This document shows positions 1-10,189 of a stretch of DNA of 64,000 nt, piece by piece; the stretch's first letter is position 1, and every line of letters begins with the position of its first letter. A model generated the notes under the pieces. It searched no databases, was not told the origin of the DNA, and saw only the letters and a program-made list of their open reading frames with translations. Made by a program: the position numbers and the translations under genes. The stretch comes from Linum tenue (Eukaryota > Streptophyta > Magnoliopsida > Malpighiales > Linaceae), in NCBI GenBank assembly GCA_946122785.1, contig CAMGYJ010000011.1, positions 5,084,001-5,148,000 on the forward strand, given 5' to 3'.

Positions 1-555
1 TCCACATACAATTGGCGGGAAATGGAGTGGCATTATTGTGAAACCGGAGGTAGGGAATACTCACACCTTCAATCCCTCGATCAAACCAGGGCCACGAAAC
101 GACTTGGAGGATGTTCTGTTAGCTTTGTCGAAGCTCGACTTGAAGACCAAAGGCAAGCCCATTCTATAAAAACAGGACAACAAAACAAAAAAAAAGGGTG
201 CTGAATCAATTATTCCAAGGAAATCAAGCCCTCCCAGCCCAATTCTACTAAATCAGTGCAAAATGTGGCAAAGATGGCGATTCAATTCTCTACAACCAAA
301 GCTAGATCGGATTCAAAGCACCACTCTCCCTACCTGGTGGAGATGGCCTTGATGTGTTTGGCCATGGTGAAAATGTGCTCTTCGGATTCAATGACATTAG
401 GACCGGCAAGCAAGAAAAACGGATCCGCCGACTGTGGAGAATCCATGACGAATATGCTTTAATTAGAATGAAGACGGAAGGAAGGGAAGAAAGGGCATGC
501 GAGAAGAGGAACTGGAAACCTTGAGCTGGTTGTAGAGTGCTGCCGATGAATCCAT
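1..555 (-). CDS. KDSA: KDO8P synthase (2-dehydro-3-deoxyphosphooctonate aldolase), 5' exons
   Basis: The first three exons of a cytosolic KDO-8-phosphate synthase, which condenses phosphoenolpyruvate with arabinose 5-phosphate to make the KDO precursor for rhamnogalacturonan II. Exon 1 is 555-520 and encodes the short leader [12 protein letters not shown]. Exon 2 is 431-334 and carries [16 protein letters not shown] followed by MAKHIK. Exon 3 is 163-67 and carries [20 protein letters not shown] and FRGPG. Introns 519-432 and 333-164 have GT/AG ends and keep the frame (phases 0 and 2). Exon 3 ends in phase 0 at a GT donor and the rest of the gene lies left of the window. Leader and motifs match plant KdsA proteins (knowledge of the family). 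No stop or frameshift is seen in the visible part. About 77 of an expected 290 or so residues are present. Confidence 0.93.
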
Positions 556-1570
556 GGAGATCGAGGGAAGTGAATCGGGTTCCGGCGAGCAGAGATCCGA
601 GATGCTAGCTGAACATAGAGAGTCGGAATCCAGTGACAGTGAGCAAAGATCAGACGGAGAAGAGGAAAGGAGAGGAATAAACAAGTTAGTCACTCGTGGA
701 GCTCCTCTGGGCTTTTACCCAATAGTTACACGGGCCTTTTGATAGGCTTCCTAAGCGGGCTTTTGGCCTAATAGAAACGGGGCGGATCTCTACCTTTCCA
801 TAGTCCACTAAACGGGACCTTAGCTGAAAGAGACTTACCACCAAGGCACGAATTCAGTGTGTCATAAATTTTTCATCAATATTTACTATTTAGGCTGCTA
901 TACCATGGGATTTTTTACAGTGACCTCAATGTATTGTGAAGTGAAGGACCACAAAAAGCTCCAACAACATTATTGAATTGGATCACAAGAAGACGATACG
1001 TTTTTTTGGGACTTTCTGATCGAGCAATTGTACAACTTGCATAGCCATCAACTTGGACTCGTGACTGCAGGTATGAATATATAGTGACCAGCTAAACTGG
1101 ATTCGATCAAAGCTAAAGTTTACATGGCGTCTGCATGTGTGTGCTGCATTGCCATTTTCGGATTTCTCCGTCGATAACTCGGATTAGTAGAATGAAATAG
1201 TTCATAACGTACATTAATCGTTGTATTTAATCAACGAGAGGTCGGTCTTGTGCGTCCCAGCAAAATTTGGGTCACCTTGTCATATCTATTGAAGATGACA
1301 AATGGCTGGCTGGCTGGCTGGCTGGCTGCTGTGGAGTGCTATCAATGTCAAGGCCGCGACTCTGACGTTTTAGCCATGCACGGTAGCAGACTTGAAAACC
1401 ATCATTGACGGAAGCAATAAGTGACTTTTAGCGTTGGGTAAAAAGAAAATTAATGGAGGCAGTTGGCGGACAAGCTATAGCACCAGCCCCGGTCTCTCTC
1501 AATCAATCAAATCTACACAATAAATAAAAGCCAAATGAAAAAATTTGAAGCCCCATTTCAAATTTCCTGC
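556..1570. other. Upstream region of KDSA, no gene seen
   Basis: This stretch should hold the KDSA promoter and 5'UTR. No convincing coding region was found. A (TGGC)n run lies near 1303-1328. The rest is unremarkable AT-rich intergenic DNA. Confidence 0.5.
1303..1328. repeat. (TGGC)n microsatellite
   Basis: About six tandem TGGC units in intergenic DNA upstream of KDSA. Confidence 0.8.
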
Positions 1571-1578
1571 ATTCAGAG

Positions 1579-1962
1579 CATGGTTGTCACGCCGGCCGGC
1601 GTGCCACCGGTTGTACCTGGTTCAACCAATACCGGTCATAAAACCGGCGTGACACCACCGGTATGACCGGCATGATCGATATACGAATCTCCAAGTAAAA
1701 TGACCTTATTTTAGTGAATTTAATTGATAAAAATTATTTTATTATTTATTTTATGAGTATAAAAGTTAAATATTGTTGTTATTTGTTGAATTCAAGTATA
1801 AATGTTTAGGTATTGACGTTAATGTCATGTTTCAATATGAGTATTTATAATTTTATTTTTAATATTGACCGGCATGAACCGGCACAAACCGATATGTGCC
1901 ACCGGTCGAACCATTTCACATGCTAGACCGGCACACTGGCATAAACCGGTTTGACAACCTTG
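1579..1962. mobile_element. hAT-type non-autonomous element (MITE), 384 bp
   Basis: The element is bounded by a perfect 8-bp direct repeat ATTCAGAG (1571-1578 and 1963-1970). Its ends form an 11-bp inverted repeat with one mismatch: CATGGTTGTCA at the left and CAAGGTTGTCA as the reverse complement of the right end. Just inside both ends are many copies of ACCGG/CCGGT around an AT-rich core. There is no coding capacity. An 8-bp duplication with CA...TG ends is diagnostic of the hAT superfamily. Confidence 0.85.
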
Positions 1963-2187
1963 ATTCAGAGTGAAAGTAGGAAGGATATTTTGGTCTTCAC
2001 AATTACTTTTTTTTATTCATTAAAAAGACACTTACTAGGAAGAATTCGAACCATGACCATTTTAAAGAAAAACAAAGATCATAACCAATCACAGTAAGTA
2101 CATTTGTTGTATCTTTTTAAATTAAAAATATATAATTGCAGAGAGGAAAAAACCATTCTCCCATTTCAAATTCCCTGCTCCAGGAGC

Positions 2188-3450
2188 GTTTGTAGGAAGA
2201 GTAGAGTAGGGAGTGTCAATTTTTTTCTTTTTCCTCTGTGGAACGGGCCAACTTACCGTACACATGCGGATTTAAACGGGTCCAGGAGTGTCAATTTTTT
2301 TCTTTAAGTCCTTTTATTTCTCCGTAGTGGTAAAATATATATATGAAAAGGAAAAAACAATACTCCTTTTTATTGCTAAAAAGAAAAAAATAACAATAAA
2401 CTAATGCATGGATTCTAATGGGCTAACCGCTAATCATAAAATAAAAGAGTTGAATGGGTCTGACCTACACTGGATTTGCCCATCAAGTAAAACAAATGAA
2501 CATCATGGGTTTGCCATTCTAAAACAAACTATTTTCTCTAGCATAATATATATTATGCTATTATTTTATATCTTAGTGGCTAAAATATAATGTATTTTAA
2601 AGTTATTCAATGGTACAACCTCGACCAACTCAATTAGTCCAATTTTTATCATTTCAAATATATATTATGTAATTATTTGATATCATAATGATTAAATTAT
2701 AGTTTATATTATAGGGAATGGTTTGGTATTTGTTAGTTAAAAACTAAACAGAAAGATCTATTTGGTTATTTTTAACATTAAAACGATCCTAAACATTTTC
2801 AGTTTCCTAAACATTCGAAATTCTATAGTTTTATTCCCGAATCAGTGATGTGCAAATGGTGAATTGCAGTCATCTCTTTTCTTTCATTATTTTTTATTTT
2901 CAAATATAAAGTTTAAAAGTAAAGAATAATTAGAGTTTGGCATGAGTCGGTCAAACAGGCTGAATTTCAAATTTTTGCCCGTTTTGATCAAGTCTAATTT
3001 ATAATCACATGGTTCCCTGATACCCTATAAAAATCTCAATCCAAACCAGTTTGGCAGGTGAGTCCGTGTTTACCACCATTTTCTAGGGATACAGGAAAGT
3101 TGGTTCCTATCCCAAATCGTGCTGTTCATTCTTGATTTCTTTAGATTTTATCATGGCTTGGCAAAAAACCAGAAAGCACAATGATGAGAAGATGAAAGTT
3201 TTATAAAGCAAATTAATCGGCCAACAGGCCGAGTAAAAGCTAGCAACGATTGTGAGATGCTCATTTCCCGAAAACCGGCGGGATAGGCGATTTTTTATTC
3301 GATTTTCTGGAATTCGGTTTCTATAAAACTTACTCCACCTCATCATATTACCATAAACAATATTGTTTCACAAGGTAACAGGTACTTGATTTTGGTTCAT
3401 AAGGCTGATTTTTGATTCATTGCATCATTCATGTCTCTTTTCTACTAAAA
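2188..3450 (+). repeat. Dispersed repeat, copy 1 (inverted partner at 61.1-63.3 kb)
   Basis: Blocks 2188-2290, about 2345-2720 and 3285-3450 match, in reverse complement and in the same order, blocks near 63290-63185, 61960-61300 and 61300-61145. The segment about 2720-3285 has no counterpart in the other copy and may be a separate insertion. No coding capacity or clear termini were recognised, so the repeat class is unknown. Confidence 0.7.
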
Positions 3451-3502
3451 TTCACTATTTTTATCACGTGTTTCCCAAAAAAAAAAACTATACAATAATA
3501 AG

Positions 3503-4057
3503 TGTTGGGCATAGGACTCGGGCCTAACCACGCCAAGGAACCGGGCGCAACTGGATGAGACCCCAACACGGCAGCGCGAGGACCCCGAGTGTGCCGCCTC
3601 ATCATGGCTAACCACGTCCAGGCGCGAAGAGATGACAGGCGCTAGGGGAGGACTAGCGTAGGCTGAACCAGAAGATGAGGGAAGCGCACCTCTTCCAAGC
3701 GGGTAGTCACATCAGGGCCATGAGTGGATCTCTGACTCATCCTAGGTAGAGGGATGGCCTAAAAGCCTTAGTGTGCTAGTGGTCACATCATTGTATCCCA
3801 GTAGTCACATCACTGTATCTCTCCCTATGTCAACCACTCACCCACCACCATGAAGCCTATAAATATGGCATTTACTACGGTGGGTGAGGGGATCGCATTT
3901 TTCACCATTCTCTCTCTACAAGAACTACTTCTCTTTCTAATCTCTTTCTCACTCAACTCTCTGATTCTGGTTCCACTGATCCAGCTCGGCTCTCGCGTTT
4001 CTTCTCGACCCAAACTCTCCTTCGAACCTCACTCCTACACTCAGTTAGGTTCAAACA
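3503..4057 (+). repeat. 5' LTR of the Tat element (555 bp)
   Basis: Begins TGTTGGGCAT and ends GGTTCAAACA (TG...CA). A TATAAATA box at about 3858-3865 is the likely promoter for the gag-pol transcript. The sequence matches the 3' LTR base for base at a constant offset of 10207. Confidence 0.95.
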
Positions 4058-4059
4058 AT

Positions 4060-4078
4060 TGGCGCCCACCGTGGGGCC
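4060..4078 (+). other. Primer-binding-site region
   Basis: TGGCGCCCACCGTGGGGCC follows the 5' LTR after two bases. The TGGCGCC start is typical of Ty3/gypsy primer sites. The exact priming tRNA was not determined. Confidence 0.7.
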
Positions 4079-4106
4079 GAGAGGAAACGCTGAAAAAGAT
4101 CCACCA

Positions 4107-7100
4107 ATGGCAGAGCGCAATCTTGAACAACCTGACCAAGCAACGCCGATCAAGGCGATGACTGACCCAAGGGCGTTCGCAGAAGCCAGCAACCTCAACG
4201 CGGTACTCATCGAGGAAGAAGAGCCGGAGCTGACGCCCAAAGAAATGAGGGAGCTGTTGACGAAACAAAACAACGTCATAGCCGACGTGCAGAGACAAAT
4301 GAGCCAGGTAATCGCGCTCATGATGAGCAAGGAAGGCGCGCCAACGATGGACGCGACAGCGATCGCGCCTCAACAAGCCTTGGGAGAAACTTCAGGGACA
4401 ATCCTGTCGTCACAACTCGCGCCAGCGGAACTTCCCGCGCGCGGGATACAGGAAGTCGAACCACCGGGGCGGACAGACCTCAGCTTCTTGGAACAACACC
4501 TGACTCCGCAATACCGACCCAACCCGCCCAAAAGGACCCTACACCAGCCGTTGAGCGCGCAAATAATGGCAGAGAACCTAACCGGAGCGCCACCAACCCT
4601 CCCGACATACAACGGCACTACCGACCCGGAGGACCACGTGAGCACTTTCTGCCTGCGCATGCAACTCCAAACCAACTCCAACGCCGCGCTATGCAGAACC
4701 TTCCCCTCGACATTCACCGGGATATGCCTCGATTGGTACAACCGCCTCCCCAATGGAATCATCAACTCGTTTGAGGAGTTCATACTTCTGTTCACCACAA
4801 AATTCGCGTCCCAGAAGCGACGCCCCCTCCACCTCAAGGCCCTGATTGATATCAGGCAAAAAGACGGAGAAAGCCTGAGGGCTTTCTACGCCAGATGGTC
4901 CAGGGTAGCGATGTCCGTTCGTGACCTCACTCCCGAAACAGCCGCCCATCACCTCATGGAGGCGACCAACAATATGGAGCTCAAACGGGCCTTAGCAAAA
5001 AGGCCCGTCACGCTCTCAACGGAGTTGGAGATGAAGATCGAGAAAGCGATCACGCTAGAAGAAACCTTGGGGGCGGGATCCGTCAGACGCTTCGAACCGG
5101 CGAGAATGTCGCGAGAGGAACAGACGCGTCGACAACCCCCGACCCCCATCCCACGGGACCAACTACTTCAGATGCACAGTGGTCCGAAGCGCAACCCCCC
5201 TCCCCCACCGGAGCAGGGACAGCGCGGGCGATCGCCAGACAGGCGCGTATCCAATGCCTACACGCCCCTCAATGACTCCGTGAAGAACGTGTTCCACGTC
5301 CTCCGCGAGAAAGGATACAAGATTAACTGGCCTGCCCCGCTGAAGTCTCAACCCTACATGCGCGACCGGAGCCGGCATTGTGAATTCCACAGAGCAACGG
5401 GGCATAAGACAGAAGAATGCCGAGAGTTACGGTACGAAATAGAGGGCCTCGTACGACGAGGGTTGCTAACTGAATTCACCCACGTGAAAAAGGAGCAAGT
5501 CGAAGCGCCACAACAGCCACCCCCACCCCCACAAACCGATTACGACGATGACACAGGCGCATATGTAGTGCGCAAAGAGATCGGGGTGGTAACGGTCGAA
5601 GGAGATCGTCCCAAGAAGAAAACCAAGCGTGAGCGCGCAAAGGAGTGCGCGGCCGTCGACGCACCGCCGAAGTTCAACCTGAGCTTCGGCGACGCGGAGT
5701 TCCCACAAGGAATCCCGTCGGAGGAGCCACTCATCGTCACCGCGCTGATCGCCGCCTGCAAGACCCACCGTCTCCTGATAGACGGGGGTAGCGCGGCCGA
5801 CATCCTCTTCCAGAATACCATCAACAAAATGGATATCGATCCGCGCCTAATCAGGCGCGCACACGGCAACTTGGTTGGCTTCTCCGGAACCAGAGTCCCG
5901 GTAATTGGAGTGGTCACCCTCCCAGTAGTTATTGGGGACCAGGAGCCCCGCGTCTCCAAGCAGATAGAGTTCACAATCGTCGATTGCGAATCGGCGCACA
6001 ATGGCATCTTGGGCCGACCTTTCCTCGCGAAGTTCATGGCCCTCCCGTCGACGTGTCACCAGAAGCTCAAGTTTCCAACACAGGGAGGAGTCGGGGAGGC
6101 GCGAGGAACGACTTGGGAAGACCGCGTTGTGGCGCGCCAAACCAACATCGTCGACACAAGAGCAGAAGAGCCCCGCCCGGAATCCATGGATTCCGATTTC
6201 GAGGTCGCGCTTAACCCTGCTGAGCCGACCAGGAAGATACGCATCTCCACTCACGTCAGCAGCAACGCAATCGAACCACTCATAACGCTGCTGAAGGAGT
6301 ACAAGGAGCTCTTCGCGTGGTGCACAGAGGACATGCCAGGAGTGCCCAGGGAGGTAGCGCAGCATAGCCTCGCGGTTCCAGCCGGCGCCGAACCAAGGCA
6401 ACAAGGGCGGAGGACGTTCACCGGGGACAAGCTGAAGGCGATAGAAAAGGAGGTCGCGCGCCTGCTAGCAGCCGGATTGATCCGCCCCGTGAAGTACCCG
6501 AAGTGGCTGGCGAACGTGGTCTTAGTCAAAAAATCGTCAGGAGCCTGGCGGATGTGCGTCGACTACACCACAATCAACAAAGTATGCCCGGGAGACCCTT
6601 ACCCCCTGCCACGCATCGACCAGCTGATCGACGCGACCGCCGACCACGAGACGTTGTCCTTCCTCGACATGTTCTCAGGATATCACCAAATCCAAATGTC
6701 CAAGGAAGATGAAGAAAAAACGGCCTTCATGACGCCTTTCGGGAACTTCTGCTTCGTGGGTATGCCGTTCGGGTTGAAAAACGCGGGCGCGACATACCAA
6801 AGAATGATCGACGCAGTTTTCTCGCAGCAAATCGGCCGGAACATCGAGGCGTATGTAGACGACCTTATCGTCAAAACCAAGGCGGGTGGGTCACACCTGG
6901 AGGACCTACGCGAGACCTTCGAAGCCCTCCGCAAGCACAGCCTTCGCCTCAATCCACTCAAATGTGTCTTTGGAGCAGAGGCGGGGAAATTTCTAGGGTT
7001 CATGATAACCAAGCGCGGCATAGAGGTCGACCCGAAGCAAATCACCGCGGTCCAACAACTACGAGCGCCGCGGAACGCATTGGAAATCCAATCTCTGAAC

Positions 7101-9392
7101 GGCAAGATAGCGGCACTGGGGAGGTTCATACCAAGGTCCGCTGACAAATGCGCGCCCTTCTTCCAGACACTCAAGAACGGGACGCGCTTCGCATGGTCCA
7201 CAGAATGCGAAGCGGCCTTCCAGGAACTAAAGGCGTATCTTGTATCCCCCCCTGTACTGACCGCTCCCAAGCTTAATGAAAAACTTTTCTTGTATCTCGC
7301 CGTGTCAACAAGAGCCGTGAGCGCGGTTCTGATATCTAGGAGGGATGGCAGGACTGAGCAACCAGTGTATTACACCTCGCGCACTCTCGTTAGCGCGGAA
7401 ACAAGATATTCCTCAATCGAGAAAGCTGCCCTGGCGTTAGTGAGCGCTTCGCAGAAACTGCGCCCGTACTTTCAAGCGCACCAGGTCACCGTCCTGACCA
7501 ACCTACCACTAAAAAAGATTCTGACTTCAATGGAAGTGTCGGGACGCATGGTCAAATGGGCGGTGGAGCTCTCGGAGTACGATATTCAATACGCGCCAAG
7601 GCCAGCAATCAAGGCCCAAATCTTAGCGGACTTCATCGCGGAAGGGGTGACCCTCGAAACAACGCCGGAGGGCGTTTGGGAAGTCTATGTAGATGGAGCG
7701 GCGAGTAAGCATGGCGCCGGAGCAGGGGTTGTGGTGCGCACACCTGCCGGCGTAATGCACGAAATCGCAATCAGGTTCAGGGCGTTGAAGACAAACAACG
7801 CCGCGGAATACGAGGCCATCTTGGCAGGGATGACGGCCGCTCACGACCTCGGGGCAAGAACGGTGCGTATACTTTCCGACTCCTCCCTGGCGGTCAACCA
7901 ACTGAATGGTGCGTTCGACGCAAAGGAAGACACACTGGCGCATTACATGGAGCGCGTTAAGCAGAGGGCCACAACGTTCGAATCAGTAACGTATGCACAG
8001 ATACCAAGGGAGGAAAATGCGCATGCTGACGCGCTATCCAAGCTAGCAACGGCTACAGACTTCGAATCGACGCGCCTCGTGTCCGTCCAAAAAGAAGAAG
8101 ATGAAACCACCCCGGGGGTAGCAGTCAACACGACCCAGCTCGTGCCATGCGAAGATTGGAGACATCCAATTATGAAGTACCTCCAAGAGGGGGTGGTGCC
8201 AGAAGACCCCAAGCAAGCTTGGGCTCTAAGGCAAAAGGCAGCTCGTTGCACGCTTATCGAGGGAGAATTATACCGAAGGTCGTACTCGGGTGTGTACCTC
8301 AAATGCATTGGGCAGGAGGAGGCGCACGACCTAGTGCGTGAACTACACGAGGGGCTGTGCGCAATGCACGCGGGGCCGCGCAGCATGGAGCGTACCATCC
8401 TTTTGCATGGATACTACTGGCCGCGAGTCAAGAAAGATACGAAGAGCTATACAGACCAGTGCCATAAATGCCAAGTCAACGCGCGCCAACACCATTTGCC
8501 GGCCACCGAGCTCCAGGGCAACTTAAGCCCATGGCCTTTCGCGCAATGGGGAGTTGATCTCTTGGGCCCCTTCCCAACGGCAAAGGGGAAGCGCAAATAC
8601 ATAATCGTGGCGGTCGACTACTTCACTAAGTGGATCGAGGCCGAGGCGCTGGCGTCCATAACGGCGCAGCAGGTAACACGTTTCTTGCGCAACAACATTT
8701 TGTCGCGCTTCGGGGTTCCGAATGCACTCATCTTCGACCACGGGAAGCAATTCGATTGCGCAGAAGTAATGGACTTCTGCGACGAGGTGGGAATCATTGC
8801 AAGATTCGCGTCGGTCGCTTACCCTCAAGCCAACGGCCAAGCGGAGTCCTCCAATAAAGCGATCTTGCATGGCCTCCACACTCGCCTGAATGAAGCCAAG
8901 GGCAATTGGGCGGACGAACTCCACACAGTGCTATGGGCGCACCGCACCACGTACAAAGTGGCAACGGGCGAAACCCCCTTCGCTCTGACGTACGGCACTG
9001 ACGCGGTGATTCCCATCGAGACAACGACGCCGACCTACCGAATCACCGGGTACAACGAAGAAGCAAACGATGAGGCGCGCCTACTAGAGCTCGAGTTGTC
9101 GCAGGAAAGGCGTGAGTTGGCAGCCATCAGGCTAGCCGCCATGAAAGAACAGGTAGCCAAGTACCATAACGCGAAGCTGGTCCCGCACAAGTTGATCCTT
9201 GGCGACCAAGTGCTGCGGCGGAACTTCCGCCCTGACCCCAGGCACGGGAAGCTTGCCTCGACATGGGAAGGCCCTTACTTGATCCGCGAAGTGGTAGGCG
9301 CCAACACATTCAAACTCAGCGAGCTGGGGGGCAACAAGGTTCCAAGAACATGGAATGCGCAGAATCTAAGGAAATACCACCGCGCCGGTTAA
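4107..9392 (+). CDS. Gag-Pol polyprotein of the Tat element (1761 aa, uninterrupted)
   Basis: One frame encodes all replication functions. The start is the first ATG after the primer site; upstream in-frame codons overlap that site. Domains in order, numbered from this ATG: retrotransposon gag core near 155-290; a knuckle of form CX2HX4HX4C near 423, a variant of CCHC; aspartic protease near 558 with IDGGSAADILF, so DGG replaces D[ST]G; reverse transcriptase about 770-960 with YVDD near 915; RNase H about 1030-1180; a second archaeal-type RNase H about 1190-1310 (YVDGAASK, NNAAEYEAI, LSDSSLAVNQL); integrase HHCC zinc motif near 1420-1458 and a DDE core ending at QANGQAESSNK. No stops or frameshifts, so it could be functional. 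The double RNase H places it in the Tat lineage. Confidence 0.95.
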   Translation: MAERNLEQPDQATPIKAMTDPRAFAEASNLNAVLIEEEEPELTPKEMRELLTKQNNVIADVQRQMSQVIALMMSKEGAPTMDATAIAPQQALGETSGTILSSQLAPAELPARGIQEVEPPGRTDLSFLEQHLTPQYRPNPPKRTLHQPLSAQIMAENLTGAPPTLPTYNGTTDPEDHVSTFCLRMQLQTNSNAALCRTFPSTFTGICLDWYNRLPNGIINSFEEFILLFTTKFASQKRRPLHLKALIDIRQKDGESLRAFYARWSRVAMSVRDLTPETAAHHLMEATNNMELKRALAKRPVTLSTELEMKIEKAITLEETLGAGSVRRFEPARMSREEQTRRQPPTPIPRDQLLQMHSGPKRNPPPPPEQGQRGRSPDRRVSNAYTPLNDSVKNVFHVLREKGYKINWPAPLKSQPYMRDRSRHCEFHRATGHKTEECRELRYEIEGLVRRGLLTEFTHVKKEQVEAPQQPPPPPQTDYDDDTGAYVVRKEIGVVTVEGDRPKKKTKRERAKECAAVDAPPKFNLSFGDAEFPQGIPSEEPLIVTALIAACKTHRLLIDGGSAADILFQNTINKMDIDPRLIRRAHGNLVGFSGTRVPVIGVVTLPVVIGDQEPRVSKQIEFTIVDCESAHNGILGRPFLAKFMALPSTCHQKLKFPTQGGVGEARGTTWEDRVVARQTNIVDTRAEEPRPESMDSDFEVALNPAEPTRKIRISTHVSSNAIEPLITLLKEYKELFAWCTEDMPGVPREVAQHSLAVPAGAEPRQQGRRTFTGDKLKAIEKEVARLLAAGLIRPVKYPKWLANVVLVKKSSGAWRMCVDYTTINKVCPGDPYPLPRIDQLIDATADHETLSFLDMFSGYHQIQMSKEDEEKTAFMTPFGNFCFVGMPFGLKNAGATYQRMIDAVFSQQIGRNIEAYVDDLIVKTKAGGSHLEDLRETFEALRKHSLRLNPLKCVFGAEAGKFLGFMITKRGIEVDPKQITAVQQLRAPRNALEIQSLNGKIAALGRFIPRSADKCAPFFQTLKNGTRFAWSTECEAAFQELKAYLVSPPVLTAPKLNEKLFLYLAVSTRAVSAVLISRRDGRTEQPVYYTSRTLVSAETRYSSIEKAALALVSASQKLRPYFQAHQVTVLTNLPLKKILTSMEVSGRMVKWAVELSEYDIQYAPRPAIKAQILADFIAEGVTLETTPEGVWEVYVDGAASKHGAGAGVVVRTPAGVMHEIAIRFRALKTNNAAEYEAILAGMTAAHDLGARTVRILSDSSLAVNQLNGAFDAKEDTLAHYMERVKQRATTFESVTYAQIPREENAHADALSKLATATDFESTRLVSVQKEEDETTPGVAVNTTQLVPCEDWRHPIMKYLQEGVVPEDPKQAWALRQKAARCTLIEGELYRRSYSGVYLKCIGQEEAHDLVRELHEGLCAMHAGPRSMERTILLHGYYWPRVKKDTKSYTDQCHKCQVNARQHHLPATELQGNLSPWPFAQWGVDLLGPFPTAKGKRKYIIVAVDYFTKWIEAEALASITAQQVTRFLRNNILSRFGVPNALIFDHGKQFDCAEVMDFCDEVGIIARFASVAYPQANGQAESSNKAILHGLHTRLNEAKGNWADELHTVLWAHRTTYKVATGETPFALTYGTDAVIPIETTTPTYRITGYNEEANDEARLLELELSQERRELAAIRLAAMKEQVAKYHNAKLVPHKLILGDQVLRRNFRPDPRHGKLASTWEGPYLIREVVGANTFKLSELGGNKVPRTWNAQNLRKYHRAG

Positions 9393-9443
9393 CGTGTACC
9401 ACGTTTGTAATAGCGCGTTAGCGCAATAAATAAAAGGACATGG

Positions 9444-9955
9444 TTCCACGGAACAAAACTTAGCAATAGTCCAGCACTATTCGCGCCCAATCAGTTCGAA
9501 AGAACAAAAAATTAGTATGAGTCCAGCACTCTGCGCTCAGTTCCACGGAACAAAACTTAGCAATAGTCCAGCACTATTCGCGCCCAATCAGTTCGAAAGA
9601 ACAAAAAATTAGTATGAGTCCAGCACTCTGCGCTCAGTTCCACGGAACAAAACTTAGCAATAGTCCAGCACTATTCGCGCCCAATCAGTTCGAAAGAACA
9701 AAAAAAAAAATTAGTACGAGTCCAGCACTCTGCGCTCAGTTCCACGGAACAAAACTTAGCAATAGTCCAGCACTATTCGCGCCCAATCAGTTCGAAAGAA
9801 CAAAAAATTAGTATGAGTCCAGCACTCTGCGCTCAGTTCCACGGAACAAAACTTAGCAATAGTCCAGCACTATTCGCGCAAAAGGACAAGGTTCGAAAGA
9901 ACAAAATATTAGCAATAGTCTAGCACTATTCGCGCCTAAGTTCGAAAGAACAAAG
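9444..9955 (+). repeat. 97-bp tandem array downstream of pol
   Basis: Copies begin at 9444, 9541, 9638, 9740 and 9837, giving a period of 97 bp (one copy is 102 because of extra A residues), followed by a degenerate partial copy. Each unit contains TTCCACGGAAC, CAATAGTCCAGCACTATTCG and GTTCGAAAGAAC, short inverted motifs. The array separates gag-pol from the antisense gene. Arrays in this position are known in Tat elements. Confidence 0.93.
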
Positions 9956-10189
9956 ATGAGCACCCAGCTCGCACACCCTCCGCGCGAGGGAACAAGGCAA
10001 AAGCAGTGGTTGTCGCTCATTCGCACACACAAAGTTATTACTCATTCGCGCACACAAACATAGTCGAAAATCTTTTGTTCTAATCAAGGAGGGAGCCATG
10101 ATGCCGTGCGCGGCTACACACAAGAAAACAAAAAAAAAAAGAAGAGTACAAGAAAACAACAAAACAGCTAAGGCTCAATTGGGCCACAT

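Noticed and set aside
4059..4106. Extending gag-pol to an upstream TTG
   Set aside because: The extension overlaps the primer-binding site. The first ATG at 4107 is the better start.
3850..4161. ORF across the 5' LTR and its twin in the 3' LTR
   Set aside because: It lies in LTR sequence, has low complexity and no domain. A chance frame.
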